Shown piece by piece: positions 49,301-51,863 of a DNA stretch of 64,000 nucleotides. Each line of letters begins with the position of its first letter. Position 1 is the first letter of the stretch. This DNA comes from Vitellaria paradoxa (lineage: Eukaryota > Streptophyta > Magnoliopsida > Ericales > Sapotaceae), in the NCBI GenBank assembly GCA_019916065.1, contig CM034244.1:25288471-25352470 (forward strand). Direction: 5' to 3'. A program made the translations under genes and the position numbers. The notes beneath the pieces are model-generated. The model ran no database searches and had not been told where the DNA came from. It was given only the letters and a program-made list of their open reading frames with translations.

Positions 49301-51863
49301 CAGCATTCACTGTTGTTGACTGAGAAAGATCACCATTAATTCGAACCCTACTATCAGTAATAGGAGATAATAACTCCTGATCCTTCAGATTACCAAGAAT
49401 CTCAAATTTATTTATTGTAGGGTGGCCTACCTGGTTCATTGAATTATAAGCATCTCTCTTTGTTTCCTTTGATGTTCCACCTACCCGAATCCATTTAACT
49501 TTCCTAACATCTTTGGAGTGTCTTTTGGATTTCTAAACCTCAATCTTCAGATTTACTTTGGATTTCCGAATACCAAGAATGGGATCATACATTGAATCAG
49601 CTACAAACCCACGCGCCTCCTTCTGCTTCCCCCTCGTGGCTGAAAAACATCATTGACAGAGGGTGCTTCAAACCAGTCCACCCATGGTTTACGCTCTACC
49701 CAAACTGGACAATCATATTTGGACTGACCAACTAGCAAAGGAACTGACGTCAGAACTGATCTTCCATCACCTTTAACTTTAATTCTGATCCATTTGTAAT
49801 TAGAAGAGCTACTCCAGTTCTCTTCTATGCCTTGAAAGCCACCACAATTATTTCCTATGCTCTGAAACACATTAATGTTCCAAAGATAGACTGGTATACC
49901 CACTACCTTGATCCAAACAGAGCCTTGGTTCCATCCTCTTCTAGAGTAGCAAATCCAACTATGTCAAACATCTAATAGTAGATAATTCCCTTCTATGAAA
50001 TGGTCTTCCTTTAGAATCTGAGTGTCGATCTCTTTGGAGGGAAAGATAAAAAGGAATCTGTCATCATCTAATTCTTTAACAGTAACACCTCCAGGAAAAG
50101 ACCATTTTCTATGCACCCATGCTTGAACTTTGTTGATATCAAGCTTAGGAGAGTCTGAACCTCCAAAACTTCCTACCAAACGTCTGTTCAAATTGTGATT
50201 GCTCAAAACAGCATCATCAAGTCAACTATAACATGTTGTTTGTTGAAAGAACTTCGAATTTTGTAAGCATTCCATTCAGGGAGAGCAGCAACCTGAAGGT
50301 AGGATCTTGAATCCTTTGTTCGCTGCATAAATCTTCCAGCATTCTGAACCAAGGATGAACCAAGTTGAATAAAGGCTTTATTTGTAACTTGAGAACTTCT
50401 AGGGAGGAAGGTTTCTATAAGCTTGGCAAAAATTCCCAACCTTTCCCATCTGTCAGTTCTGGAATCATAACTAGTCTTCTCCCAAACGGTGCAAAGAGAC
50501 AGAGTTCAAGCATTCTACTAAGACCATCTGAGATCAATGAGCATATCACTGTTCTGGCTCCTCCTCTGATGTTGCCCAACTGCAGCTTTCTTTCTTCCCT
50601 CCCTTGAGATTTCCAACAAATTTTTTGAAGCCATCGTACTTCTTCTTCAAATAAAACCATTACTCGAACATAACCTCTTCCTCTTTCCACAATTCTGATG
50701 CCTCCTTTAAACTTAAAATCCTCAACAATATCGATAGCGACATGATCTACTTGAAAGGATTTCCTGATACATCCCCTTTGAGAAGAGGGGAACCACCTAC
50801 TAGAGTTCCTAAAATGGTGCATGATAACAGAGTTTACCTTATCATGCGCCGAGAGCTTTCATAACTAATCTCACCTTTGAGAAGAGGGGAACCACCTTCT
50901 TCAGAAACATTTATCATCTAGACATCGGTGGGACAAGATTACACTCCTCCTTTCTGCCTTGACCTGCCTTCTTCAGAAACATTTATCATCTAGACATCGG
51001 TGGGACAAGATTAGAGCCTTCTGTAAGTAAAATAAGATTCCACTAGTAAACTTACACTTAGCCAAGAATGCATTACCATTTATGTGCAGCACTTTCTGCC
51101 TCCATGTTTATGCAACCAGGTCCCAAATATCTACTTTGAATGAGTTCTTACCATTCAAATCAAACAACAAAAAATTTTGCATGACATTTTAGAATTCTGA
51201 TAGTCCACTTATTGTTGAATTTGTTGATTATAAGGAATAAAAAGCATTAAAAGATGAAAGTTGTACCTTTGGTTTCATTTGCTGTTCATTATCTTTAAGG
51301 TCCTTCAGTTCCTGTGCAATTAAATAAAACAAACATGAAAACAAAATCACAGTTGGAACGAGCAAAGTTTCCCAACACTGGAAACTGCGAAGGAAAAAAG
51401 GAAATGTTGTACCTTTTCCAACTGGTGGCATAGTTGCTGATAATCAGAGGCCTGTTGACGTGATTTCTTGAGGTCCTCCTCTAATGCTGCAACTTTGACC
51501 CGTAAAGATGTGATTTCCTCCTAAAGTTAGTTGGCAACAGGAGGATGCAGAATCATGAGACATCAAAAGCTAACGAATTTGCTGAAACTTAATGCATACA
51601 TAGGGAGCAGATTTTTCCTATGACTCCAGTTTAATCATCTCCCAAAGACTTTAAAAAAAAAAAAAACTGCACGGTACACAGCATAAGATTTTGTTAAAAA
51701 AAAAAAAAAGCATAAGATTTTGCTTTTCAAATCCCTCCTTTTATTAAAAAAGGGAGCAAAATGAGAGCTCCTATCAGAGCAAATTTCACCATAGAAAAAA
51801 TAAACACCATACCTCTAATGAAGAGCAGTCATCATTCCCAAGTTGCTCTTTGGACCAACCATC
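3431..51863 (-). CDS. TSL: TOUSLED-like serine/threonine kinase, 5' part missing (13 exons)
   Basis: Nuclear Ser/Thr kinase of the TOUSLED (TLK) family, which in plants and animals acts in chromatin assembly and replication through histone chaperone ASF1 (family knowledge). Exons on the minus strand in coding order: 51863-51813, 51520-51413, 51311-51267, 26466-26354, 19273-19207, 12159-12093, 11751-11654, 11479-11300, 11124-10914, 10748-10484, 4401-4347, 4100-3939, 3526-3431. All have GT/AG borders and the phases join without error to 1518 nt including TGA. The product has coiled-coil segments, then a kinase domain with [27 protein letters not shown] and PPECF. Plant TOUSLED is about 690 residues, so roughly 180 N-terminal residues and the start lie beyond the right edge. 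No stop or frameshift interrupts any exon, so I read it as functional. Introns hold nearly all the transposons described here. Confidence 0.93.
3939..4100 (-). CDS. TSL: TSL exon, kinase C-lobe
   Basis: 162-nt exon (54 codons) beginning [20 protein letters not shown] and ending [15 protein letters not shown] is the conserved F-helix. An overlapping minus-strand open frame at 3899-4111 is in the wrong phase and is only a shadow. Confidence 0.93.
4347..4401 (-). CDS. TSL: TSL exon, P+1 loop
   Basis: 55-nt exon completing the Trp codon and reading [21 protein letters not shown] is the kinase APE motif. The acceptor is TTCAG and the donor GTTAGT. Confidence 0.92.
4402..6096 (-). other. TSL intron DNA, no gene
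   Basis: Left part of the 6.1-kb intron between the PPE and catalytic-loop exons. It contains a short direct duplication (about 4687-4727 and 4758-4798, sharing GCTCATCTTGAACAC), CT-rich tracts near 5390-5460 and T runs near 5520 and 5610. No coding region is supported. Confidence 0.5.
6102..6425 (+). repeat. 5' LTR of the gag-only element
   Basis: 324 bp, TG to CA. It has an ATT microsatellite, a TATA-like CTATTTAA and, directly after it, a palindrome AAACCCTAATTAGGGTTAA (about 6242-6260) containing the telo-box AAACCCTAA in both orientations. A GATT tetranucleotide run and a long CT-rich leader follow. Confidence 0.85.
7271..8980 (+). pseudogene. gag-like polyprotein with one internal stop
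   Basis: One frame from an ATG at 7271 to 8980, broken by a single TAG at 7493-7495. The first 200 residues ([16 protein letters not shown], then [20 protein letters not shown] and [14 protein letters not shown]) match the Ty3-type retrotransposon gag domain. About 330 further residues have no recognised domain; they are hydrophobic and Ser/Tyr-rich. No CCHC zinc knuckle is seen. The frame runs 47 bases into the 3' LTR. Gag would form virus-like particles. Whether the stop is read through or marks decay cannot be told here. Confidence 0.7.
8934..9326 (+). repeat. 3' LTR of the gag-only element
   Basis: 393 bp, about 69 bp longer than its partner because a segment around GGGCCCATTTGTTTTGGGC (about 8995-9070) is partly duplicated. 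Otherwise it differs from the left LTR by only a handful of substitutions and in GATT copy number. The telo-box palindrome is conserved here too. Confidence 0.85.
9332..10483 (-). other. TSL intron DNA with a possible retroposon tail
   Basis: No gene is seen. Near 9840-9907 a GT-rich stretch ends in ATCAAAAAAAATAAAAAA, resembling the 3' end of a LINE on the plus strand, but no coding remnant or target duplication could be matched to it. Confidence 0.35.
10484..10748 (-). CDS. TSL: TSL exon with catalytic and activation loops
   Basis: 265-nt exon carrying the hinge end GKDLDAVLK, the catalytic loop [13 protein letters not shown] (HYD in place of HRD, as is usual for this family), the magnesium-binding DFG and the activation segment ending GAGTYW with a split Trp codon. 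The donor is GTAAGT. The following intron, 6.1 kb, carries the gag-only LTR element. Confidence 0.95.
10914..11124 (-). CDS. TSL: TSL exon with catalytic lysine
   Basis: 211-nt exon from [17 protein letters not shown] to [10 protein letters not shown], ending in one base of a split Gly codon. The K of YVACK is the ATP-contacting lysine. The REYNIHKTL helix carries the pairing glutamate. LEYCSG is the hinge. Confidence 0.95.
11300..11479 (-). CDS. TSL: TSL exon with kinase P-loop
   Basis: 180-nt exon beginning [20 protein letters not shown] and ending [26 protein letters not shown] is the glycine-rich ATP-binding loop that opens the kinase domain. The acceptor CCTGTAG lies 48 nt from a homopolymer run (16 C and 11 A on the plus strand, 11528-11554). 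Confidence 0.95.
11528..11554. repeat. C16-A11 homopolymer run in a TSL intron
   Basis: 16 C (11528-11543) followed by 11 A (11544-11554). On the gene's strand this is T11-G16, 48 nt upstream of the P-loop exon acceptor. A similar but longer run occurs at 19285-19315. Confidence 0.9.
11654..11751 (-). CDS. TSL: TSL exon, acidic linker
   Basis: 98-nt exon completing the split Asp codon and reading [20 protein letters not shown] then [13 protein letters not shown]. The donor is GTAAGT. It is an acidic stretch followed by a short helix that leads to the kinase domain. Confidence 0.88.
12093..12159 (-). CDS. TSL: TSL exon, basic coiled-coil segment
   Basis: 67-nt exon reading [20 protein letters not shown] then QS, ending in one base of a split aspartate codon. 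The basic run RQRKSLKKR resembles a nuclear localisation signal. The donor is GTAAAT. The copia element at 12240-17539 begins only 80 bp upstream of this exon, inside the intron. Confidence 0.9.
12240..12436 (+). repeat. 5' LTR of the 12-kb copia
   Basis: Starts TATTAGAAGATATTAG and ends GATATTCTAACA. A TATA box (TATAAATAAG) lies near 12371. It has one ATTAGTATT unit more than the 3' copy. Confidence 0.9.
13074..13979 (+). CDS. copia gag (nucleocapsid)
   Basis: ATG at 13074 (MAKSEDQIF), 301 codons to TAA at 13977. UBN2/DUF4219-type gag: [17 protein letters not shown] near the start, [13 protein letters not shown] core, then a Gly/Arg-rich RNA-binding stretch and a zinc knuckle [14 protein letters not shown] (CX2CX4HX4C). 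It packages element RNA into particles. The TAA is in frame with the protease frame that follows directly, so gag and pol are separated by one stop codon. Confidence 0.85.
   Translation: MAKSEDQIFNQTVFLKADDVPRSITPKKLNGDNYLGWAHAVKTFLRGKNKLKYLTDDAPPSTEPTYNVWMSEDAIVMGLLWHSLEDSVATTVEFCDSSKRIWECLAESHSQKSNVSRVYELYEQMFSAKQGDRSLSKYYSHLKSLWEQLLQYRPFSTDLLQQKKYWEEFMIANFLSGLNPDLREFKDQILASETLPTAASAYSRIQRSSLGNRSTNPENTTLPADSSALVNQHSRGGSSRGSRGGRNNRGGSRGGKRSSGNKGERKCTFCGGTNHTEPYCWKKYDKPEQAHHVNDHGSTQP
13980..17344 (+). pseudogene. copia pol polyprotein, two lesions
   Basis: Protease motif [12 protein letters not shown] near 14150-14180; GAG-pre-integrase HHRLGHPS and the zinc finger ending [10 protein letters not shown] near 14540-14650; integrase core from HTDIWGPS (14709) through [14 protein letters not shown] from [13 protein letters not shown] (15880); RNase H with [10 protein letters not shown] and [11 protein letters not shown] to 17344. 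A one-base loss near 15077 in the integrase shifts the frame, and a TAG at 15659-15661 follows in the linker. The RT catalytic box reads YVDN where active copia has YVDD. This copy should not produce active enzyme. Confidence 0.85.
17352..17539 (+). repeat. 3' LTR of the 12-kb copia
   Basis: 188 bp, TATTAGAAG to TTCTAACA. Both substitutions against the 5' LTR are G to A on this strand, as expected from deamination of methylated cytosines. Confidence 0.9.
17545..19206 (-). other. TSL intron DNA with a tandem duplication
   Basis: No gene is seen. An 82-bp unit is repeated in tandem (17704-17785 and 17786-17867, sharing AAGTGATGAAT and AGAATTGCTTTATTCAAA) with several differences. A tiny retroposed T tract with target duplications lies at 18771-18791. 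Confidence 0.6.
18756..18806 (-). mobile_element. Extremely truncated LINE insertion
   Basis: A tract of T followed by GAAAAGAAA (about 18771-18791) is flanked by the 15-bp direct repeat CCACTGACAATTTTT (18756-18770 and 18792-18806). The tract resembles the antisense 3' tip of the L1 family at 35771 and 39474 (T run then GAAAAAG). I read it as an L1 retroposition that copied little beyond its poly(A). Confidence 0.6.
19207..19273 (-). CDS. TSL: TSL exon, pre-kinase segment
   Basis: 67-nt exon completing the split arginine and reading [20 protein letters not shown] then HL. The donor is GTATGT. The acceptor TTGCAG is preceded, only 11 nt away, by a run of 21 G and ten T on the coding strand, so the usual polypyrimidine tract is partly displaced (see findings). 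Confidence 0.9.
19285..19315. repeat. C21-A10 run next to a TSL splice acceptor
   Basis: 21 C (19285-19305) and 10 A (19306-19315). On the TSL strand it reads T10-G21-TAAAATTGCAG and then the exon, so the G run ends 11 nt before the exon. Confidence 0.9.
19529..20910 (-). pseudogene. 5'-truncated L1 LINE, RT end and zf-RVT region
   Basis: Plus-strand T run at 19529-19541 followed by CGATAAGCAACATATTATTG is the antisense poly(A) end. Minus-strand frames 20665-20072, 20057-19872 and 19911-19723 give the C-terminal part of an L1 ORF2: a LWRYPLE-like stretch, WEDCWRGN, the zinc-binding zf-RVT region with [15 protein letters not shown] and a terminal [11 protein letters not shown]. Stops and shifts separate the frames. 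The catalytic RT core and endonuclease are missing. The right border near 20910 is approximate. Confidence 0.75.
21190..21280 (+). mobile_element. tRNA-derived SINE, copy 1
   Basis: 91-bp unit beginning GAGTGAGGCACTTAGC, with an A-box-like TAGCCCGGTGG and a perfect B-box core GGTTCGAACCC, ending in CTATCAAAAAAAATAAAAA. It is flanked by a 17-bp target duplication AGGAATCTATGACCCCT (21173-21189) and 21281-21297 with one mismatch. Internal Pol III promoter, A tail and target duplication define a SINE. It shares family with the copy at 53756-53863. Confidence 0.85.
21377..21592. mobile_element. 216-bp LTR fragment closed by a 17-bp inverted repeat
   Basis: TGTTAGAAGGATATTAG (21377-21393) returns as its exact reverse complement at 21576-21592. 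Between them lies what looks like a copia LTR, then TTGGTATCATAGCC (near 21531), a primer-binding-site-like sequence, then a 14-base A run. A LINE begins directly to the right. Confidence 0.55.
21599..22990 (+). pseudogene. 5'-truncated L1 LINE, second copy
   Basis: Plus-strand remnants from near 21607 read as the post-RT part of L1 ORF2: a stretch like YYLSLFRI and [12 protein letters not shown], then [15 protein letters not shown], then the zf-RVT region (22257-22487: [31 protein letters not shown]) and [18 protein letters not shown] at about 22507-22560. It ends TTGTTGCTTATAAAAAAA at 22970-22988, the same tail type as the LINE at 19529. Several stops break it. Confidence 0.7.
23150..26178 (+). 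mobile_element. 5'-truncated LINE with intact ORF2 remainder
   Basis: Homology to LINE ORF2 starts near 23150 ([16 protein letters not shown]) and ends after a 3' UTR with a 12-base A tail at 26167-26178. The endonuclease is missing by 5' truncation. A decayed relative with the same 3' end (GGGGAATGCCCC-like region, ATTACCAAAAAA) is at 58765-60630. No convincing target duplication was found. Confidence 0.8.
23174..26095 (+). CDS. LINE ORF2 (reverse transcriptase), N-terminally truncated
   Basis: 973 codons without a stop. The N-terminal 150 residues are the linker after the endonuclease. RT motifs: [68 protein letters not shown] (first catalytic Asp), [19 protein letters not shown] and FADDLFILC (catalytic Asp pair). 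Then [12 protein letters not shown] and a C-terminal zf-RVT domain with [18 protein letters not shown] (CX2CX7HX4C type). The first codon is an arbitrary open-frame start, not a natural one. An open frame of this length in a dead-on-arrival copy points to a recent insertion. Confidence 0.85.
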   Translation: MKPFKFFNYWTKHNGFMKIVEEEWRKTTSGTPMFQLVSKLKDLKPALKAFNAKYYGDISRKVAATKLELEKIQWKLQDIQDPDLIMKEKVVMEEYTQLAQAEEEFYKQKARDNIIKAGDQNTAYFHRKVKAHCSKNKILTIVDCKGERQEDYEKVKELFIDYYKQLLGSPFNYPQNAKEFVEEIMQPEAPSDLASSLDDDITDEEIKSTLFSLPDHKAPGPDGYTSHFFKRTWSIVGEDFMAAIRSFFCTGKLLKSINATSITLVPKVPNPSRVTEFRPISCCCIIYKCISKIIANRLKKIMPQVISPSQAAFVQGRSISDQVLLMHELARNYHRSNLSPRSALKIDLMKAFDSVSWDLLLDILHALKLPVRFQKWIEACITSPHFSISMNGALEGYFAGAKGLRQGDPLTPDLFLLAMEFFSRLLNKHAKEGHYSYHPKCIELAITHICFADDLFILCTPTKGTFQIVHETLLEFHKYSGLKPNGSKSKAYVTGISHEERQALCSILSFQLGDLPVKYLGVPLISTKLKSEDCKELIDKITKRVTSWSSKCFSYAGRLVLIKSVLFSIQIYWSLHFILPKKVCNSIEQMLRRYLWTGAEMKRWGCKVAWDNVRLPKKEGGLGIRKIHDWNKATMLRHIWTLCSNSQSLWAAWCKTNLLKRKCFWEIKEPSDCSWNWRKLLKLRGEAIKISKYKVGNGKSISLWFSNWHPQGPLIPRYGRRIAYDAGLPIDAKVASIVQDKRWKWPNPRTWELREVTLEYPPSYSPILTIEDKFIWEASKTKKYSAKATWEAIREKGSKVHWHSLLWFPKHIPRHSFILWLAIRERLSTKDKLMAWGMNIDPLCVLCGQSNENLDHIFFSCSFSTEVRRNILQRCLLTKAVQPWKQEVSWAMGKFSGNEIHKRICKIAWAAMIYHIWRERNTRAFNGSPSSVTSMINMIAHDVKTRCLSSPSPKVSNVNIDFCRSWGISCHTF
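26354..26466 (-). CDS. TSL: TSL exon, coiled-coil segment
   Basis: 113-nt exon reading [20 protein letters not shown] and on to GNVGVI, ending with two bases AG of a split arginine codon. The acceptor is TGCAG and the donor AG|GTACC. The sequence continues the preceding MKPK exon and leads into [13 protein letters not shown]. It is a marker for TOUSLED-family proteins and sits 175 bp from the poly(A) end of a LINE at 26178. Confidence 0.9.
27050..27330 (-). repeat. Probable RTE LINE 3' fragment
   Basis: Reads GTCGGCTACATAAATC at about 27120 after an AACCCAACCCAACT stretch. On the minus strand this matches the pattern I know from 3' ends of plant RTE-clade LINEs (a GATC-TGTAGCC block, a CCACT hairpin, then a short tandem-repeat tail). 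The right limit is approximate. Confidence 0.4.
27731..27936. repeat. 70-bp tandem duplication, second unit split by a retroposon
   Basis: Unit 1 is 27731-27800 (GTTACAAGGCTTTGACTA to ATTTTTTTATT). Unit 2 starts at 27801 and ends at 27936, interrupted at 27835-27887. Without the insert the units match closely. Confidence 0.75.
27835..27887 (-). mobile_element. 53-bp RTE-type LINE tail with target duplication
   Basis: AACCAAACCAAACCAAGCC followed by CCCACTAGGTGGG, flanked by the 14-bp repeat AGCTCGAAT(C/T)ATAT (27821-27834 and 27888-27901). On the minus strand it is a hairpin plus a (TTGGT/TTGGC)n tail, the layout of RTE 3' ends. Confidence 0.6.
30216..30290 (-). repeat. Second RTE-type tail
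   Basis: CACCAAACCAAACAAAACC then CCCACTAGGTGGGG, the same hairpin and pentanucleotide-repeat layout as 27835-27887. No target duplication was found. Confidence 0.45.
31148..31305 (+). repeat. 5' LTR of the 31-kb copia
   Basis: Begins CGTTAATGTATATTC (a T to C change of the TG end) and ends CTAGCTCACA. It lacks about ten bases (TGTTAGTATA) present at the start of the 3' copy. Related in sequence to the LTRs of the copia at 44145-49260. Confidence 0.7.
31752..35760 (+). pseudogene. Decayed copia gag-pol
   Basis: Recognisable pieces in several frames: gag (31752-32003, [20 protein letters not shown]), zinc knuckle [14 protein letters not shown] near 32520, protease remnant GASNHM near 32787, GAG-pre-integrase near 33150-33250, integrase (33419-33673), RT (34398-34907, with [15 protein letters not shown]) and [11 protein letters not shown] at 34914, RNase H remnants to 35760 and again from 38317. 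Many stops and shifts; the RT box is YVDN. Non-functional. Confidence 0.8.
35771..38316 (-). mobile_element. 5'-truncated L1 LINE inside copia
   Basis: T run at 35771-35786 then GAAAAAGATAAG is the antisense 3' end. The flanks share CTAAAGACTAACTTG(C/T)TGA (35752-35770 and 38317-38335), a 19-bp target duplication with one mismatch. Minus-strand frames 38306-38085, 38074-37673 ([13 protein letters not shown]), 37543-36878 ([11 protein letters not shown]) and 36565-36116 (zf-[20 protein letters not shown]) cover ORF2 from RT to its end with a few breaks. The endonuclease and ORF1 are absent. Confidence 0.9.
38428..38607 (+). repeat. 3' LTR of the 31-kb copia
   Basis: 180 bp from TGTTAGTATATGTTAATG to TTAGTTTACA, separated from its coding end by the nested LINE at 35771-38316. 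Confidence 0.8.
38613..39433 (-). other. TSL intron DNA between two element nests
   Basis: No gene. From about 39196 to 39277 a T run, GGTCCTTGGAATTTCC, TTTATTTAATAAAATTTC and 15 A form a small plus-strand LINE 3' end like that at 22930-22988. Confidence 0.5.
40693..41055. mobile_element. MITE inside the L1
   Basis: 363 bp with terminal inverted repeats GAGGGCGTTTGGCAGTTCAA and GAGCCCGTTTGGCAACTCAA (reverse complement of the right end), flanked by TAT on both sides (40690-40692, 41056-41058). The sister LINE copy at 36991-37000 reads GACTATGTTTG with no insert and so serves as the empty site. The 3-bp duplication suggests a PIF/Harbinger-type transposase, but no coding sequence is present. 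Confidence 0.8.
40949..42341 (-). pseudogene. L1 ORF2 reverse transcriptase remnants
   Basis: Frames 42341-41805 ([50 protein letters not shown]) and 41704-40949 ([47 protein letters not shown]). A short stretch between 41704 and 41805 is out of frame, and the second catalytic box is FAND in place of FADD. The left end runs into the MITE. zf-RVT remnants continue to about 39900 in broken frames. Confidence 0.8.
42582..43560 (-). pseudogene. L1 ORF2 endonuclease domain
   Basis: An apurinic/apyrimidinic-type endonuclease (EEP) that nicks target DNA for L1 insertion. Frames 43425-42961 ([38 protein letters not shown]) and 43055-42582. The opening [12 protein letters not shown] stretch precedes at about 43540-43500. 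One stop at about 43457-43459 and a shift near 43000 break it. Confidence 0.75.
43563..44144 (-). pseudogene. L1 ORF1 C-terminal part
   Basis: Frame 44150-43563 ([13 protein letters not shown], later a basic stretch with [20 protein letters not shown]). It ends next to ORF2. Its N-terminal continuation is on the far side of the copia insertion, from 49261. ORF1 binds LINE RNA. Confidence 0.65.
44145..44358 (-). repeat. 3' LTR of the identical-LTR copia
   Basis: On the minus strand it runs from TGTGGGAAAATATGG to TTTCTTTGACA. A TATA box (TATAAATATAAAAC) and an internal tandem repeat of ATGTGCATGTACTTAGTGTA are visible. Confidence 0.9.
44371..47124 (-). pseudogene. copia integrase, RT and RNase H, one stop
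   Basis: Frame 47124-45433 continues in the same phase to the RNase H end near 44371. Integrase core [12 protein letters not shown] and [18 protein letters not shown]; linker with a 9-residue tandem repeat (SNHPTSSS twice, near 46330-46395); RT from [20 protein letters not shown] through [19 protein letters not shown]; catalytic [11 protein letters not shown] is intact; RNase [20 protein letters not shown] and [16 protein letters not shown] single TAG at 45430-45432 (after KQSPRA) interrupts RT. Confidence 0.85.
47090..47725 (-). pseudogene. copia protease end to integrase start, shifted frame
   Basis: [13 protein letters not shown] and the zinc finger end [11 protein letters not shown] are in a different frame from gag/protease and from the integrase core. 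The shift at its right end (near 47676) fits one missing base. At its left end (near 47110), after HSDVWGPS, about ten residues normally found there are missing and the frame changes. Confidence 0.75.
47635..48867 (-). CDS. copia gag and protease start
   Basis: 410 codons, [20 protein letters not shown] start. UBN2-type gag ([20 protein letters not shown]), zinc knuckle [14 protein letters not shown] and protease motif [15 protein letters not shown]. The catalytic DSG of the protease reads DSR here. The frame is lost shortly after. Confidence 0.8.
   Translation of the reverse strand: MMSDVSPVTKPATSQQDETTISHGIGDLQNIQAAYRLNGKNYLKWSQLVRTILKGKGKISHLMGTGPKPSDLNFEAWDEEDSMIMAWLWGSMTPEISDTCMFLNTAKDIWDAIQQTYSKAKDAAQVYEVKVKTTAARQGNKTVTEYANQLSALWQELDQYRIIKTKCSDDAAVLKNFIEQDRVYDSLVGLNPEFDQVRVQILGKSEVPCFNEVVAIVRGEESRRSLMLEPQVSINSAMVASDGNKLNIPTAKKSAGNERKLALDMKTGDSRNQDRDNLWCTYCKKPRHTRENCWKLHGKPPSRERGQRGGQSRSGQANVAAGQSDEPPKSEAAGLNQGELERVRALINSLDKPSATCSLAYSGEFPLSIGLNVSDAAFSTSWIMDSRATDHMTHSPNVLPPIPRAQAVEK
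49047..49260 (-). repeat. 5' LTR of the identical-LTR copia
   Basis: 214 bp, base for base the same as 44145-44358 as far as I can read. It is preceded (to its left) by the tRNA-Met primer-binding site. Confidence 0.9.
49261..50822 (-). pseudogene. L1 ORF1 N-terminal part (DUF4283 type)
   Basis: Frames 50822-50415, 50439-50203, 50206-49964, 49903-49601 and 49439-49239. They read [17 protein letters not shown], later [20 protein letters not shown] and [20 protein letters not shown], the order seen in the DUF4283 RNA-binding region of plant L1 ORF1. Short shifts separate them. The copia insertion at 49260 splits ORF1. Confidence 0.7.
50876..51014. repeat. Duplicated block at the L1 5' junction
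   Basis: CTTCTTCAGAAACATTTATC through GGGACAAGATT occurs twice (about 50896-50940 and 50968-51012), with the 39-bp target-duplication sequence partly between. TTTGAGAAGAGGGGAACCAC also occurs twice (about 50778 and 50876). The 5' end of the L1 was therefore rearranged on insertion. Confidence 0.65.
51267..51863 (-). CDS. TSL: TSL exons: first three visible (coiled-coil region)
   Basis: Exons 51863-51813 (17 codons, [17 protein letters not shown]), 51520-51413 (36 codons, rich in E/K/Q and ending CHQLEK) and 51311-51267 (15 codons, [15 protein letters not shown]). Each is phase 0 at both ends with an AG acceptor and a GT donor. The heptad-like charged sequence fits the coiled-coil region through which TOUSLED proteins oligomerise. 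The next exon lies 24.8 kb away, across the largest intron. Nothing recognisable as an earlier exon is seen between 51864 and 64000. Confidence 0.85.

Larger units (their letters stand above)
39474..50940 (-). mobile_element. Nearly full-length L1 LINE holding a copia and a MITE
   Basis: Antisense 3' end at 39474 (T run, GAAAAAGATAAG). Going right on the minus strand: ORF2 (39600-43560) with zf-RVT, RT and endonuclease; ORF1 from 43563 across the copia to about 50822. A 39-bp direct repeat ACACTCCTCCTTTCTGCC... (39434-39472 and 50941-50979) brackets it and is probably the target duplication, though unusually long. Without the copia (5116 bp) and the MITE (363 bp) the LINE is about 6 kb, full length for plant L1. 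It is the same family as the truncated copy at 35771-38316. Confidence 0.85.
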
